Shown here piece after piece: positions 1-8,905 of a stretch of 64,000 bases of DNA. Positions within the stretch are counted from its first letter, which is position 1, and each line of letters opens with the position of its first letter. The stretch comes from Sphingomonas paeninsulae. GTDB taxonomy: Bacteria > Pseudomonadota > Alphaproteobacteria > Sphingomonadales > Sphingomonadaceae. The stretch covers positions 434,001 through 498,000 of the forward strand of contig NZ_CP032829.1 in assembly GCF_003660165.1 (NCBI RefSeq). Reading direction: 5' to 3'. Below the pieces are notes generated by a model. The model saw only the letters and a program-made list of their open reading frames with translations, did no database searches and had not been told where the DNA came from. A program made the translations under genes and the position numbers.

Positions 1-143
1 TGAAGGTTTGCAGCTTGCTCCAGTCCATTAGCTGCAAATACGCAGACAGCTTTCACCTGTCCAGCGACTGGTTTCTGTGGATAACTCTGTTCTGATCTCA
101 TTGCCTCTTGCCCCCACCTCCTTGCGCCCGCAATGCGCTCCCA

Positions 144-1595
144 ATGACGTTTCAAGTAGACATGGGTGAAGACCGGACCGGCAAGTCGGTGCCGATCGAC
201 CTGGAGGAATTGCTGGCCACGCGACTGTTGGTGCAGGGCAATTCGGGGTCGGGAAAGTCGCATCTTCTCCGCCGCCTGCTAGAACGCAGTGCCTCGCAAG
301 TTCAGCAGATCATTATCGATCCCGAAGGCGATTTCGTGACGCTTGCCGGACCACATGGTCATGTCGCGATCGAGGCTGTTCAATATTCGGCTCCCGAAGT
401 CCTCCGCTTCGCCAGCCGCTGCCGTGAACACCGCACATCAGTCGTTCTCAGTCTCGAGGGGCTTGAGATGGAGGGCCAGATGCGATGTGCGGCGGCGTTC
501 CTGTCCGGGCTATTCGATGCGCCGCGCGAGCACTGGTTTCCGGCACTGGTCGTCGTCGATGAGGCGCAGATATTTGCCCCGGCATCGGGCGCGGACGTGA
601 GCGAAGAAGTGCGCCGTGCATCGCTGTCAGCGATGACAAACCTGATGTCGCGCGGGCGAAAGCGTGGCCTCGCGGGGATCATCGCGACGCAGCGCCTTGC
701 CAAACTGTCCAAAAACGTCGCGGCGGAGGCTTCCAATTTCCTTATGGGGCGCACGTTCCTCGACATCGATATGGCCCGCGCCGCCGACCTATTGGGGATG
801 GAGCGGCGTCAGGCCGAGGCCATTCGCGATTTGGAGCGTGGTTCGTTTCTGGCGCTTGGTCCCGCCATCTGCCGCCGTCCGATTGCGGTCAAGATCGGGC
901 CAGTCGAAACTTCGGCGCGCAGCGGAAGCCCAATTCTTTCCCCGCTTCCACAGGCACCCGCTGGCGATATGAAACAGTTTCTGCTGGCCGGGTTCGATGA
1001 GGTCCCTCCCCGACCTGTCAAAGCGTCCCCTCCGCCGCCTGCGGTCGAAACCGTGCTCGATCAGATCGGGCATGTCGACCTCACCCCGACTCCTGAAATC
1101 GAAGCACCGGACCCGGCACTCCTCAATCAACTGGTCAGCGATGTGCTGCGTGCGATCGTCGAAGATCCATATTCGACGGCACGACCGGCGGCGATCCTGT
1201 TTCAGGATTTTCAGGTTCGGTGTCGCATGGTCGGTGTGCAGGCACCGCCCCTCGCCCCGTCAGCCTTCGCACGCCGCCTCGCCGCTGCGCGTGCTGGCAT
1301 ATTCGACGGGCTGGATGAGGAATGGGCGGTCGCTATAGACGCAGCCACCGACTTGCCAGACGATATGCTGGGTGCTTTTCTGCTGGTCGCGCGCGCCGCT
1401 CGCGAGGGCGAAGCATGTCCAACCGACGAAGATATCGCCCGCACCTATGGCACAAGCTCACTGGGGCGCGCGCGTCGGGTAATGAACTATATCGAAAGTC
1501 GCAATCTGTTCGTGATCCGCATTGACCTTGCTGGAAAACGATCTGTCACAATCCCGGCGCTGGGATGGACCACGCGTTCGACCGAGACGGTTTAA
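144..1595 (+). CDS. HerA/DUF87-like ATP-binding protein
   Basis: The protein has about 483 residues. It carries a Walker A loop GNSGSGKS at residues 32-39 and a Walker B stretch ending VVVDEAQ near 136-142, followed by a sensor-like region (IIATQR, about residue 182). This is the layout of HerA/VirD4-type P-loop ATPases annotated as helicase HerA-like or DUF87. The C-terminal 100 residues look like a winged-helix segment (an LGRARRVMNYIESR-type helix). Such proteins couple ATP hydrolysis to DNA or protein movement; the substrate here is not evident. I prefer the ATG at 144 over an in-frame ATG at 108, because the 12 extra residues are proline- and cysteine-rich and unlike a domain start. It stands alone, with a convergent DUF2252 gene downstream. 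Confidence 0.75.
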   Translation: MTFQVDMGEDRTGKSVPIDLEELLATRLLVQGNSGSGKSHLLRRLLERSASQVQQIIIDPEGDFVTLAGPHGHVAIEAVQYSAPEVLRFASRCREHRTSVVLSLEGLEMEGQMRCAAAFLSGLFDAPREHWFPALVVVDEAQIFAPASGADVSEEVRRASLSAMTNLMSRGRKRGLAGIIATQRLAKLSKNVAAEASNFLMGRTFLDIDMARAADLLGMERRQAEAIRDLERGSFLALGPAICRRPIAVKIGPVETSARSGSPILSPLPQAPAGDMKQFLLAGFDEVPPRPVKASPPPPAVETVLDQIGHVDLTPTPEIEAPDPALLNQLVSDVLRAIVEDPYSTARPAAILFQDFQVRCRMVGVQAPPLAPSAFARRLAAARAGIFDGLDEEWAVAIDAATDLPDDMLGAFLLVARAAREGEACPTDEDIARTYGTSSLGRARRVMNYIESRNLFVIRIDLAGKRSVTIPALGWTTRSTETV

Positions 1596-1619
1596 GCGAA
1601 AAATCGCCGCATGATTCAG

Positions 1620-2879
1620 TTACGGCACGGGGCGTAGCGCATAGCGGCGACAATGTTCGAGATAGCCTCCCTCATGACTGGCAAGCAGGTCAACCACGCT
1701 CAGCCAAAGCCAGGGTGGCGCATCGATCCCGCCGCCGTGCCGGGCGCGCAGAAGGATGATCCATTCGCGGCGCTGTGCAGCATTCATCTGGCGCGCATGG
1801 GCGCGACCGACAACATGAGCCAGATATCGCGCGGAAACCGTCGCCTGGCTGCTCGAAAACTGTTCGAACTCAAGCTTCAGATCCTGTGGCATCAACTCGC
1901 GCAAAACCATCGGTTTACCAAGTACATGGCAAGCGAGCATTCGATCACCGAGATTGGGCGACAGAGCCTTTGCCCCCGCAACGACGCGCTCGCCATGATC
2001 GACCGGCACGTCAGCATCGGGCGATGTCGGGGCGAAGGGCTCGACCGCTTGTTTCAGATCAATCAGCGCGTGCTGTGCGGGCGATTTACGTGAACCGCCG
2101 ATCGACACAAGCGCTGCATAGCGCAGTTTGCCGAGTGAGCTGCACCCCTTCATCCAATAGGCTGCGTCGACCAGCCGCACCTTATCGTCATCGGCGCGGG
2201 CGTTGAGGCGGAGGATCGTTTCCTGAACCGGAGCCTGAGCGAATAACTCGGTCAGGGCAATGCGTTCGTCGTTCGACAACGCCCAGTATTTTTTGCTCAG
2301 CGGGATGACAGGCTCAACGTCCTCGATGCGCTCGCGGGCAAGCTGCCGCCAGCGCCGCCCGATCGCGCGGCGACGGACCGCACGTACGACGTTGGGTTCC
2401 TTTGCGGCATTCTCAACCTCGGGTTCGGCCAACGCCAGTTCATAGCCATCGACCATCGCTTCGATCATATGGGCGGTCGTGACGCCGGGCAGGTCGGAAC
2501 CACGCGCGGCAGTCGCCAGTGACAACCCAAGCCGGATAAGATCGTGAACGGGGTTACCGATCGTCGTCTGATCGAGATCCCGGATCTGGACGTCGATCGA
2601 ACCGTCGGCGCTGGCGATTGGACCAAGGTTGCCGACATGGCAGTCGCCGCAAATCCATACCGGTGGTCCGTCGGGCAGATTTTTCGCCGAAGGAGAATCT
2701 GCGAGCCATTCGTAGAACTTGCGCGTGTTGCCCCGTACATAAGCATGGGTCGATCGCGCCATTTTCAACTCGCGCGTATGATTGAGCAACTTCTGACGCT
2801 GAGGTTCGGTAAAGTCGAACGCAGTCTCGCTGCTTCGAACTTTGCTGTCGGTCAGTTTCTTGCGCGCGCTACTCGCCAT
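1620..2879 (-). CDS. DUF2252 family protein
   Basis: This is a DUF2252 protein of about 419 residues. The diagnostic kinase-fold motifs are visible: GDCHVGN at residues 78-84 and RDLDQT at 100-105, followed by the conserved NPVHDLIRLGLSL stretch. The family resembles aminoglycoside phosphotransferases, but its substrate is unknown, so no reaction is assigned. I chose the start at 2879 because a GGAGAGG ribosome-binding site lies about six bases upstream; in-frame starts up to 2927 lack one. It is convergent with the HerA-like gene and divergent from the class II aldolase gene, with a gap of about 110 bp on the aldolase side. Confidence 0.85.
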   Translation of the reverse strand: MASSARKKLTDSKVRSSETAFDFTEPQRQKLLNHTRELKMARSTHAYVRGNTRKFYEWLADSPSAKNLPDGPPVWICGDCHVGNLGPIASADGSIDVQIRDLDQTTIGNPVHDLIRLGLSLATAARGSDLPGVTTAHMIEAMVDGYELALAEPEVENAAKEPNVVRAVRRRAIGRRWRQLARERIEDVEPVIPLSKKYWALSNDERIALTELFAQAPVQETILRLNARADDDKVRLVDAAYWMKGCSSLGKLRYAALVSIGGSRKSPAQHALIDLKQAVEPFAPTSPDADVPVDHGERVVAGAKALSPNLGDRMLACHVLGKPMVLRELMPQDLKLEFEQFSSSQATVSARYLAHVVGRAHARQMNAAQRREWIILLRARHGGGIDAPPWLWLSVVDLLASHEGGYLEHCRRYALRPVP

Positions 2880-2992
2880 CCAGCACCTCTCCATCTTGAG
2901 ATGCACAGAGCGCACGATCCGGCACATCGTTCCTTCGATTTATGTTCGATCGACTGCGGATCATGGTCTATAACGCAGATAAGGAGAGAGAT

Positions 2993-3760
2993 ATGGCGAC
3001 CATCATCAAAGCGCGACCGGAAATGGATGCGTCCGAATGGGAAGCGCGCGTCCATCTGGCAGCCGCGTATCGGCTCGTGGCGCATTACAAATGGGACGAT
3101 TTGATTTTCACCCATCTTTCCGCCCGAGTTCCCGGCCCGGAACATCATTTTCTGATAAATCCCTATAATCTGCTGTTCAATGAGATCACTGCGTCATCGC
3201 TGGTCAAAATCGACGTCGAGGGGCAGCCTGTCGGCCCGGCGAGCAGTCCGGTAAACCCGGCAGGATTTACGATCCATTCGGCAATTCACATGGCCCGCGA
3301 TGACGCGATGGCCGTGATGCATCTGCATACGCCGCATGGGCAGGCCGTGTCAGCTATGTCGTTCGGCCTGTTGCCACATACCCAGACTTCGATGATCGCC
3401 GGGCACGATGTTGCCTATCACGACTATGAAGGCATCGCGACCGATCTGGACGAACGCGGGCGACTGGTTGCGGACCTCGGCGACAAGAACGCCATGATCC
3501 TGCGTAACCACGGAACGCTGACTGTCGGCGATAGTGTGGGTGCCTGTTTCCTCAGATTGTATTTTCTGGAACGGGCGTGCGAAGCGCAAGTAATGATGTT
3601 GTCTGCAGGACGGGAAAACCTGAACACTCCACCGCAGGGCGTAGAGGGAAAGGTTGCGCAACAATCCAACCCAAAGGGAATGGGAGCATTGGCAACGCAA
3701 CTCGCCTGGCCTGCCCTTTTACGCAAGGCAGACCAACTGGACCGGACGTTTCGAGAATAG
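2993..3760 (+). CDS. class II aldolase/adducin family protein
   Basis: The protein has 255 residues and the class II aldolase/adducin fold. The zinc ligands are visible as an H-x-H pair in the MHLHT motif (H110, H112) and a third histidine in LRNHGTL near residue 176. HLSAR (41-45) forms part of the phosphate or backbone-binding loop. Family members are fuculose- or ribulose-phosphate aldolases and epimerases, plus many uncharacterised relatives, and the substrate cannot be read from sequence. The ATG at 2993 has a strong AAGGAGAG site seven bases upstream, so the in-frame ATG at 2942 is rejected. A shikimate-dehydrogenase-like gene follows convergently. Confidence 0.85.
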   Translation: MATIIKARPEMDASEWEARVHLAAAYRLVAHYKWDDLIFTHLSARVPGPEHHFLINPYNLLFNEITASSLVKIDVEGQPVGPASSPVNPAGFTIHSAIHMARDDAMAVMHLHTPHGQAVSAMSFGLLPHTQTSMIAGHDVAYHDYEGIATDLDERGRLVADLGDKNAMILRNHGTLTVGDSVGACFLRLYFLERACEAQVMMLSAGRENLNTPPQGVEGKVAQQSNPKGMGALATQLAWPALLRKADQLDRTFRE

Positions 3761-3775
3761 CTGGAGGAAGCAGAT

Positions 3776-4594
3776 TCAGCTTTGCTCGCGAGCAAAGGCT
3801 GCTGCGTCTGCTATCTGACCCTCGGTCGGAATCACGCCAGTATAGAGTATGAACTGGTCCAGCGCCTGAAGTGTCGCAATTTCGACTCCGGTAATCCGCC
3901 GCTTGCCCGCCACATCGGCGGCACGCAGGAACGGCGTTTCGGGCGGATACTGAACCACGTCGAACGCCACATCGCATACAGCCATCATTTCGGCCGGAAA
4001 CGCGAGTCTGTCCACATCGGTGCCGTTCATCCCCAATGGCGTGACGTTGATCAACAGCGGAGCGCCATTCTCGACAGTCTCGGTCCAGCGAAAACCATAT
4101 AAATCTGCCAGAGCCTGCCCCGTAACCTCGTTGCGGGCGATGATAGTGCCATTACTAAACCCGGCATCACGCAGCGCCGCCGCCACCGCCTTCGCCATGC
4201 CGCCCGACCCACGCAGCACGAATGGCGTGTCGGGCGCGATGCCCACGATCAGCTTTGCGACGGCTCCATAATCCGTATTGTGCCCGATCAGTACGCCGTC
4301 ATCATTCACGATCGTGTTGACGCTGTCGATCGCCGCGGCCGATGGTGCAAGGCCGTCGAGCAGAGCAATCACCGCCTCTTTGAACGGCATCGAAACTGCG
4401 CAGCCACGAATGCCGAGCGCGCGGATACCGCCGATCGCAGCGGGTAAATCGTTCGTCGAGAAGGACTTGTACAGAAAATCGAGGCCCGTCAGTTCATAAA
4501 GCCGATTATGAAACCGCGTACCGAAATTGCCGGGTCTTGCCGAAAGTGACATACACATCTGCGTGTCGCGGCCAACGAGCGGTTTGCCAGTCAT
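3776..4594 (-). CDS. shikimate 5-dehydrogenase-like protein (SdhL type)
   Basis: A 272-residue protein of the shikimate/quinate dehydrogenase family. The substrate pocket is visible: MPFK (lysine 73), N93 in SVNTI and NTDY at 106-109. The nucleotide-binding loop GSGGMAKA is at 129-136. The N-terminus (TQMCMSLSARPGNFGTRFHN) matches my memory of the AroE-like SdhL group typified by Haemophilus HI0607 rather than housekeeping AroE. It presumably catalyses NADP-dependent oxidoreduction of a shikimate-like hydroxy acid. The start at 4594 overlaps the upstream stop as ATGA, indicating translational coupling to the HTH/HhH gene; an alternative TTG at 4600 is less attractive. Confidence 0.82.
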   Translation of the reverse strand: MTGKPLVGRDTQMCMSLSARPGNFGTRFHNRLYELTGLDFLYKSFSTNDLPAAIGGIRALGIRGCAVSMPFKEAVIALLDGLAPSAAAIDSVNTIVNDDGVLIGHNTDYGAVAKLIVGIAPDTPFVLRGSGGMAKAVAAALRDAGFSNGTIIARNEVTGQALADLYGFRWTETVENGAPLLINVTPLGMNGTDVDRLAFPAEMMAVCDVAFDVVQYPPETPFLRAADVAGKRRITGVEIATLQALDQFILYTGVIPTEGQIADAAAFAREQS

Positions 4595-5082
4595 CGACAA
4601 GTCTCCGACTGCAAATCTTGTATCGGCAAAGGCGCATGGCCGAGTTCGGGAAACAGTTTCTCAATCGCCGCCTGCAAGTCGCTGGGACCGGAAAGCAGGC
4701 CGAATTGGTCCAGGACTCCCTTGACCAGCCGCGCTCGATAAGGACCGATGCCGGGCATGGACTCCAGTCCTCGAAAATCAGGATCGGCGAGCTTGTCCGC
4801 CAGATCGCCGAGAGTACGATAGCCCGAGGAAGTCAGAAATCGTCGCAGACCTGACGGAAGGGCAGATTGGCTAACAGGCAAGTCGCGATCCGTTGCATTA
4901 GGCTTTGCCGAACGCAGCCTGGTCCTCGCCCCTTTTTCGCGCTTCAGCGTACGGCGAATGTGGCCGAGTTGGCCGGACGTAATCGCGAGCTGACGGCCAA
5001 TATCCCGATACGAGCTGCCCGAAGCACGCAAATTACGGGCTTGCTCAAGGTTCAAATTCGCTTGTTCGGACTGACTTAGCAT
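4591..5082 (-). CDS. HTH plus helix-hairpin-helix protein, function unknown
   Basis: A 163-residue protein with no family I can name. Residues about 13-48 (ARNLRASGSSYRDIGRQLAI onwards) read as a helix-turn-helix of the kind found in transposase and sigma-4-like domains. Residues about 78-130 resemble the C-terminal domain of RNA polymerase alpha or a helix-hairpin-helix unit, with the motif LESMPGIGPYRARLVK. DNA binding is therefore likely. It is translationally coupled (ATGA) to the downstream shikimate-dehydrogenase-like gene and may regulate it, but that is inference from position only. Confidence 0.6.
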   Translation of the reverse strand: MLSQSEQANLNLEQARNLRASGSSYRDIGRQLAITSGQLGHIRRTLKREKGARTRLRSAKPNATDRDLPVSQSALPSGLRRFLTSSGYRTLGDLADKLADPDFRGLESMPGIGPYRARLVKGVLDQFGLLSGPSDLQAAIEKLFPELGHAPLPIQDLQSETCR

Positions 5083-5160
5083 TCACAATCGGACATCTCA
5101 TTGACAGTGAGACAATGCAACCTGCTCCAGTCGTCCCCGAGTCACTCGGTGGCAGCGGGT

Positions 5161-5910
5161 TTACTCACCCCGAGCAACCTGAAAACCGGCAAACGACTGG
5201 CTAACCGGCATGATCTCCAGCCGGTTGACGTTAAGGTGGGCGGGTAGTTCCGCAACCCAAAGCAACGTCGCGGCTATGTCCTCAGCGGTCATCGGTTTCG
5301 CGCCGGAATAAAGAGTATCGGATGCCTGCTGATCGCCACCGTTCCGAACGATGGTGAATTCTGTTTCAACCATGCCGGGTTCGATCGACGTCACCCGCAC
5401 ACCCTTGCCATGCAAGTCCGACCGCAAACCGAGCGAAAATTGTTCGACGAACGACTTGGTCGCGCCGTAAACATTGCCGCCGGCGTAGGGGTAAGTCGCT
5501 GCAACCGAAGAAATATTTATGATTGCTCCCTTTCGAGCGATCAGAGTGGGCAGCAGACGGTATGTCATCGACGCAAGCGCTGTGACGTTGGTGTCGATCA
5601 TCGTCTTCCACTGACCGAGGTCAGCCTGATCCGCAGGCTTTGTACCGAGCGCAAGGCCGGCGTTATTGACCAGCAGATCGATGCCCTGAAATTCTGCAGG
5701 TAAATTATCGAACGCCGCATCGCGCGCAGCCTCGTCCCGCACGTCGAATACGGCACCGAAGACCTTGCTTCCGGCCTTCGCCACTAACGCATCCAACCGA
5801 TCTGCTCTGCGACCCGTTGCGATTACACGCCAGTCAGCATCGACAAACGCATGAACGGCGGCTTCTCCGATGCCCGATGTTGCGCCAGTGATAAGTGCTG
5901 TTTTCGGCAT
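5161..5910 (-). CDS. SDR family oxidoreductase (YdfG-like)
   Basis: A classical short-chain dehydrogenase of 249 residues. It has TGATSGIG (residues 8-15) for NAD(P), NNAG (82-85), a catalytic serine in the NISSV segment (about 134), and the YxxxK pair Y148/K152 in VYGATK. The pattern and length fit the YdfG/serine 3-dehydrogenase group that oxidises 3-hydroxy acids such as L-allo-threonine or 3-hydroxypropionate. The substrate is not determined. It is not coupled to its neighbours: there is a gap of about 75 bp on each side. Confidence 0.85.
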   Translation of the reverse strand: MPKTALITGATSGIGEAAVHAFVDADWRVIATGRRADRLDALVAKAGSKVFGAVFDVRDEAARDAAFDNLPAEFQGIDLLVNNAGLALGTKPADQADLGQWKTMIDTNVTALASMTYRLLPTLIARKGAIINISSVAATYPYAGGNVYGATKSFVEQFSLGLRSDLHGKGVRVTSIEPGMVETEFTIVRNGGDQQASDTLYSGAKPMTAEDIAATLLWVAELPAHLNVNRLEIMPVSQSFAGFQVARGE

Positions 5911-5983
5911 AAGTAATCCTAGCGCAGAGTCGCGGTGTTAGAGGCATGGTCTTGTAGCGCGGACGATGCTCAGGAAATATCCA

Positions 5984-6798
5984 TCAAAACAGGGGAAAGC
6001 TCAATTTGGCGAGCACGTCGCGAAGCACGTCCCGACCAGCCATAGAATCCGGCCCCCGTGTGCGATCGCTTGCTTGATCGCTCCAGTCACGCTCGGGGAG
6101 CCCCTGTTCGCGCTGAAACGCGCGCAGGCTTCGGTCATAGTCCCGGACGGCCTGTGCCTGCGTTTCGCTCCATGCATATTGTTCCTCGAACAGGACAGAT
6201 GCCTGCGGCAGTCGCGGTTTAACCGACGCCGGGCGAACGGGATCGGGCTTGCCGATCGCGAGTCCAAACAGCGGGAACTGTCGGGCAGACAAGGCAAGCT
6301 CCGCGGCCACCTCGGCAGGCTTGTTGCGGATACCCCCAATATAAACCGACCCTAGTCCCAGCGATTCCAGTGCAACCACAGCATTCTGCGCGGCAAGAGA
6401 CGTATCGACAGCCCCGAGCGTGAAACTCTCCAGATAATTCAAGGCATCAGGCGTCGTCCCCCGTGCTTTACCAACCTGCGTCAACCGATCGAAGTCAATC
6501 AGCCAGACCAGGAATAAGGGCGCTTCGACAATATGCTTCTGCCCCCGGCCAAAGCAGCGAGCCGTGCTTTTCGTGCAGGATTTCTGACGGCAACAACACT
6601 CCAGACCTGAAGGTTCGACGATGATGCCGCCGACTGAGCAGCGGTCACCAGCGTCTCGGCCAGCCCGTCCGCCAGAGGTTCGGGCAAAAATGCGCGCACA
6701 GAGCGGTGATCGAATATTACATCCAGTGTGGGGTTTGCCGCGACGGGTCTCGGCGTATCATCGCTGCGGTAACGGGCGATCGCGCGGTGGAACGTCAT
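5984..6798 (-). pseudogene. NfsA-like nitroreductase/flavin oxidoreductase, interrupted by one missing base
   Basis: Two adjacent frames encode the two parts of one nitroreductase-fold protein. The N-terminal part (6798 down to about 6545) has the FDHRSVRAFLPEPL FMN-binding start typical of NfsA/Frp proteins. The C-terminal part (to 5984) has ESLGLGSVYIGGIRN and a GLAIGKPD segment. Adding one C to the C5 run at 6542-6546 joins them into a 271-residue protein with the expected bridge QKHIVEAPLFLVW. Members reduce flavins, nitro compounds or quinones with NAD(P)H. The start overlaps the upstream monooxygenase stop as ATGA, so it closes the organosulfur operon and could supply reduced FMN to the monooxygenases (inference). 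The break is more likely a base-calling error than decay. Confidence 0.8.
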
Positions 6799-8162
6799 GC
6801 CCTGTTCGCCTGATCGGGCACATGCCCAGCAAATCGGTTTTCAGGACGTCGCAAACCAAGGTTCTGTCGAAGGGTGGTGCCCTCATATTCCTCCCGGAAA
6901 ATACCGCGCCGCTGAAGGATCGGCACAACCTGATCGACGAAATCGGTAATGCCTGTTGGCAGGATCGGTGGCATGATATTGAAACCATCGGCCGCCCCGT
7001 TCTCGAACCAGCGCTGAATGATATCGGCAATCTGCTCAGGCGTGCCAACCGAGGTCAAATGACCTCTCGCCGTTGAAACCTGTCGATAAAGCTGACGCAA
7101 CGTCGGCCTTTCCCGCGCGACCAGATCGGTCACCAGTTTCAGGCGACTTTTGCTGCCATTCGTTTCGGTCGGCAGCGGCGGTGCGATATCGTCAAGCGAA
7201 TAGCCTGACAGATCGGCCCCCTGATAATGACGGCGCAATATCCCCCAGGCGACCTCTGGATGGACAAGCGATTGAAGCTGTTCGTAATTGGCTTCGGCCT
7301 CTGCTTCGGTTCCGCCCAACACCGGGAAAATGCCCGGCATCACCAGTAAATCCTCGCGACGCCGGCCATATTTCGCCAGCCGTGATTTCACATCGCCGTA
7401 AAACTCCTGCGCGTCTTCGATCACCAGATTGGCGGTAAAGATCACTTCCGCCGTTCGCGCCGCCAGCTCCCTGCCCGGCTCAGACGCCCCCGCCTGAACG
7501 ATAACCGGATAGCCCTGCGGCGGACGCCCGATATTTAGCGGTCCGCGAACCTGAAAATTCGATCCGGCATGGTTCAGCAGATGGAATTTATCGGTATCGA
7601 GATAAACGCCCACGTCGCGATCACGAACGAAAGCGTCATCCTCGTAACTGTCCCACAGACCCTTCACCACATCGATATACTCTTCAGCCCGCTCATAGCG
7701 TTTCGAATGTTCGAGGTGTTCCGTCCGGCTGAAGTTCGCCGAAACATCGGCACCCGTCGTCACGACGTTCCACCCCGCACGCCCGCCGCTGATCCAGTCG
7801 AGCGAGGCGAATTTGCGAGCGGTCGTGTAAGGATCTTCGTAAGTCGTCGTCGATGTTGCGACAAAACCGATATTTTGGGTGACCTGCGACAAGGCTGACC
7901 ACAACGTAACGGGTTCGAAATGCGCCGCCTTGGCATTTTGCCGAAAGGACGCCTCATCCTTGAAATCCGCATAGCCACCGGGGCTGTCCGCCACGAATAC
8001 GAGATCGAATTTACCTCGCTCGGCTGTCTGCACGATGTCCTTGTAATGTTGCAGGTTCATGCCTGCGTCTGCCTGAGCGTCTGGATGCAACCACGCCGAT
8101 ACGTGATGACCCGTCGCCTGAAGGAACGCACCGATGCGAAGTTTACGTGACTTATCGGTCAT
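6795..8162 (-). CDS. NtaA/SnaA/DszA family FMN-dependent monooxygenase
   Basis: A 455-residue LLM-class monooxygenase of the NtaA/SnaA/DszA subfamily. It starts KLRIGAFLQATGHHVSAWLHP and carries FDLVFVADSPG and a long insertion-rich C-terminus, as in nitrilotriacetate, pristinamycin and dibenzothiophene sulfone monooxygenases. These enzymes use FMNH2 made by a separate reductase to oxygenate and cleave C-N or C-S bonds. Its place in an operon with SsuABC-like and TauD-like genes favours an organosulfur substrate (sulfonate or sulfone). It overlaps the ATPase gene upstream (ATGA) and the nitroreductase gene downstream (ATGA). Confidence 0.88.
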   Translation of the reverse strand: MTDKSRKLRIGAFLQATGHHVSAWLHPDAQADAGMNLQHYKDIVQTAERGKFDLVFVADSPGGYADFKDEASFRQNAKAAHFEPVTLWSALSQVTQNIGFVATSTTTYEDPYTTARKFASLDWISGGRAGWNVVTTGADVSANFSRTEHLEHSKRYERAEEYIDVVKGLWDSYEDDAFVRDRDVGVYLDTDKFHLLNHAGSNFQVRGPLNIGRPPQGYPVIVQAGASEPGRELAARTAEVIFTANLVIEDAQEFYGDVKSRLAKYGRRREDLLVMPGIFPVLGGTEAEAEANYEQLQSLVHPEVAWGILRRHYQGADLSGYSLDDIAPPLPTETNGSKSRLKLVTDLVARERPTLRQLYRQVSTARGHLTSVGTPEQIADIIQRWFENGAADGFNIMPPILPTGITDFVDQVVPILQRRGIFREEYEGTTLRQNLGLRRPENRFAGHVPDQANRA

Positions 8163-8905
8163 GCAGAAATCCTCTCGTTAGAAGAATAGCGGCTGTTTTC
8201 GGGATCAGTCTCGACACCCAGCAAAGCCAGTAATTCGTGCTGGAGCGCGGCAAACCGTTCGCGCCGCTCCACGCCGGGAGCGGCCAAGCCAACGGTGATA
8301 TCCGCAACGATACGGCCATCGTCCAGCACGACGACCCTGTCCGCCAGTTCGATCGCTTCATCAACATCGTGCGTTACAAGCAACACCGCCGGATGATGAG
8401 CAGCCGACAAACGCCGAAGAAGAACGTGCATACGTATCCGAGTCAGCGCATCGAGAGCGCCGAACGGTTCGTCCGCCAGTAGCAACGCCGGTCTCCGAAC
8501 GAGCGATCGCGCCAGAGCGACACGCTGCTGCTCCCCTCCCGACAGTTCATAGGGCCATGACTGCTCTCGCCCGGAAAGCTCCACCTCGGCCAACGCCTCG
8601 CGCCCGCGATGCCTCCGGTCGGGTCCATCAAGCCCAAGAATGACATTATCGAGGACACGTTTCCACGGAAGCAGACGCGCATCCTGAAACACGACCGACA
8701 GCCGCTCGGGCACCAGCAACTCTCCCGATCCAACCGCTTCATGGTCAAGATCGGCCAGCGCACGCAGCAAAGTGCTCTTGCCCGATCCGCTGCGTCCGAG
8801 CAGCGCCACGAATTCACCCTGGCGAATGTCGAGGTCGATCCCGTTCAGCACACCCTTTTGCGTGAATCGCCGCACGAGATCGCGAACGCGAACGACGACG
8901 GTCAT
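8159..8905 (-). CDS. SsuB-like ABC transporter ATP-binding protein
   Basis: A 248-residue ABC ATPase. Walker A GRSGSGKS is at residues 37-44, the Q-loop is in VVFQDARLLPWKRV, and the signature LSGGEQQR and Walker B LLLADEPFGALD are all intact. The DARLLPW motif is typical of the nitrate/sulfonate/taurine importer ATPases (SsuB/TauB). It would energise import through the adjacent permease. The start at 8905 overlaps the permease stop as ATGA; the longer in-frame upstream extension (to 9184) lies inside the permease gene and is rejected. Confidence 0.9.
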   Translation of the reverse strand: MTVVVRVRDLVRRFTQKGVLNGIDLDIRQGEFVALLGRSGSGKSTLLRALADLDHEAVGSGELLVPERLSVVFQDARLLPWKRVLDNVILGLDGPDRRHRGREALAEVELSGREQSWPYELSGGEQQRVALARSLVRRPALLLADEPFGALDALTRIRMHVLLRRLSAAHHPAVLLVTHDVDEAIELADRVVVLDDGRIVADITVGLAAPGVERRERFAALQHELLALLGVETDPENSRYSSNERISA

